Assembly: GCA_964569385.1 (NCBI GenBank)
Contig: CAZMUM010000011.1
Span: forward strand, 53,820 to 117,819
Length of the DNA stretch: 64,000 nt
Direction: 5' to 3'
Source: JAADHX01 sp964569385
Lineage (GTDB): Bacteria > Actinomycetota > Acidimicrobiia > Acidimicrobiales > Poriferisodalaceae
Below, piece by piece: positions 63,990-64,000 of the stretch. Position 1 is the stretch's first letter. Each line of letters starts with the position of its first letter. The notes beneath the pieces were generated by a model. It saw only the letters and a list, made by a program, of their open reading frames with translations. It was not told the origin of the DNA and searched no databases. A program made the position numbers and the translations under genes.

Positions 63990-64000
63990 CTATGAGGAGA

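Overview
The window looks like a draft scaffold from a high-GC actinobacterium. Class Acidimicrobiia (Ilumatobacter-like marine lineages) is my inference. The Pup-proteasome set (dop, pup, prcB, prcA, pafA, DUF3866) is directly recognisable, and so are a TatB-TatC-HelY operon, PolX, a DUF4916-type NUDIX protein and a long ThyX-like protein. Stop/start overlaps of 1-4 bases are very common. One 100-N scaffold gap (38849-38948) is flanked by an identical 55-bp sequence on both sides.

Layout. 1-8.6 kb: edge of a non-ribosomal peptide cluster, with a 5'-truncated C-A-T-E synthetase (+), a C-A-T-TE termination module (-) and a divergent Sfp-type phosphopantetheinyl transferase (+). The adenylation pocket of the terminal module reads like a beta-alanine code. 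8.7-19.2 kb: housekeeping and catabolic genes: zinc alcohol dehydrogenase, NUDIX, MmcQ/YjbR, a lipoprotein, a D-aminoacylase-type amidohydrolase, an alpha/beta hydrolase with a Cys nucleophile, a hydrolase-adenylate cyclase fusion, an amidohydrolase and gpmI. 19.2-27.3 kb: a compact glycolate operon glcD-glcE-glcF-glcB-glcG plus a nitroreductase, divergent from an FMN-dependent 2-hydroxyacid dehydrogenase. It would carry glycolate through glyoxylate and acetyl-CoA to malate. 27.3-30.4 kb: metF coupled to an ArsR-methyltransferase fusion, then a RES/Xre toxin-antitoxin pair. 30.4-38.7 kb: RND permease coupled to PolX, a class III CoA-transferase, an MBL-fold hydrolase, a PTP-like phosphatase, a VOC protein and an HD-domain oxygenase-like protein. 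38.8-42.5 kb: TetR gene with twin palindromic operators, GNAT, hypothetical protein, 34-bp tandem repeats and a ThyX-like protein. 42.5-49.2 kb: the tat-helY operon, a zinc ribbon protein, GDPD and signal peptidase I. 49.3-58.6 kb: the Pup-proteasome locus, interrupted by a 1041-residue secreted beta-helix protein. 58.7-64 kb: TetR, GNAT, a decayed DUF222 gene, two tandem IS110-family elements and the C-terminal relic of a third.

The most unusual readable signal is in the IS110 elements. Their 5' non-coding ends contain short guide-like segments that match the element boundaries and flanks in the way expected of bridge RNAs. This is clearest for the second element, where two 6-nt guides match the two halves of its target on opposite strands. 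Other points of interest are the beta-alanine-like NRPS pocket, the secreted beta-helix protein inside the proteasome locus, and the 55-bp duplicated contig ends that make the N gap look artificial.
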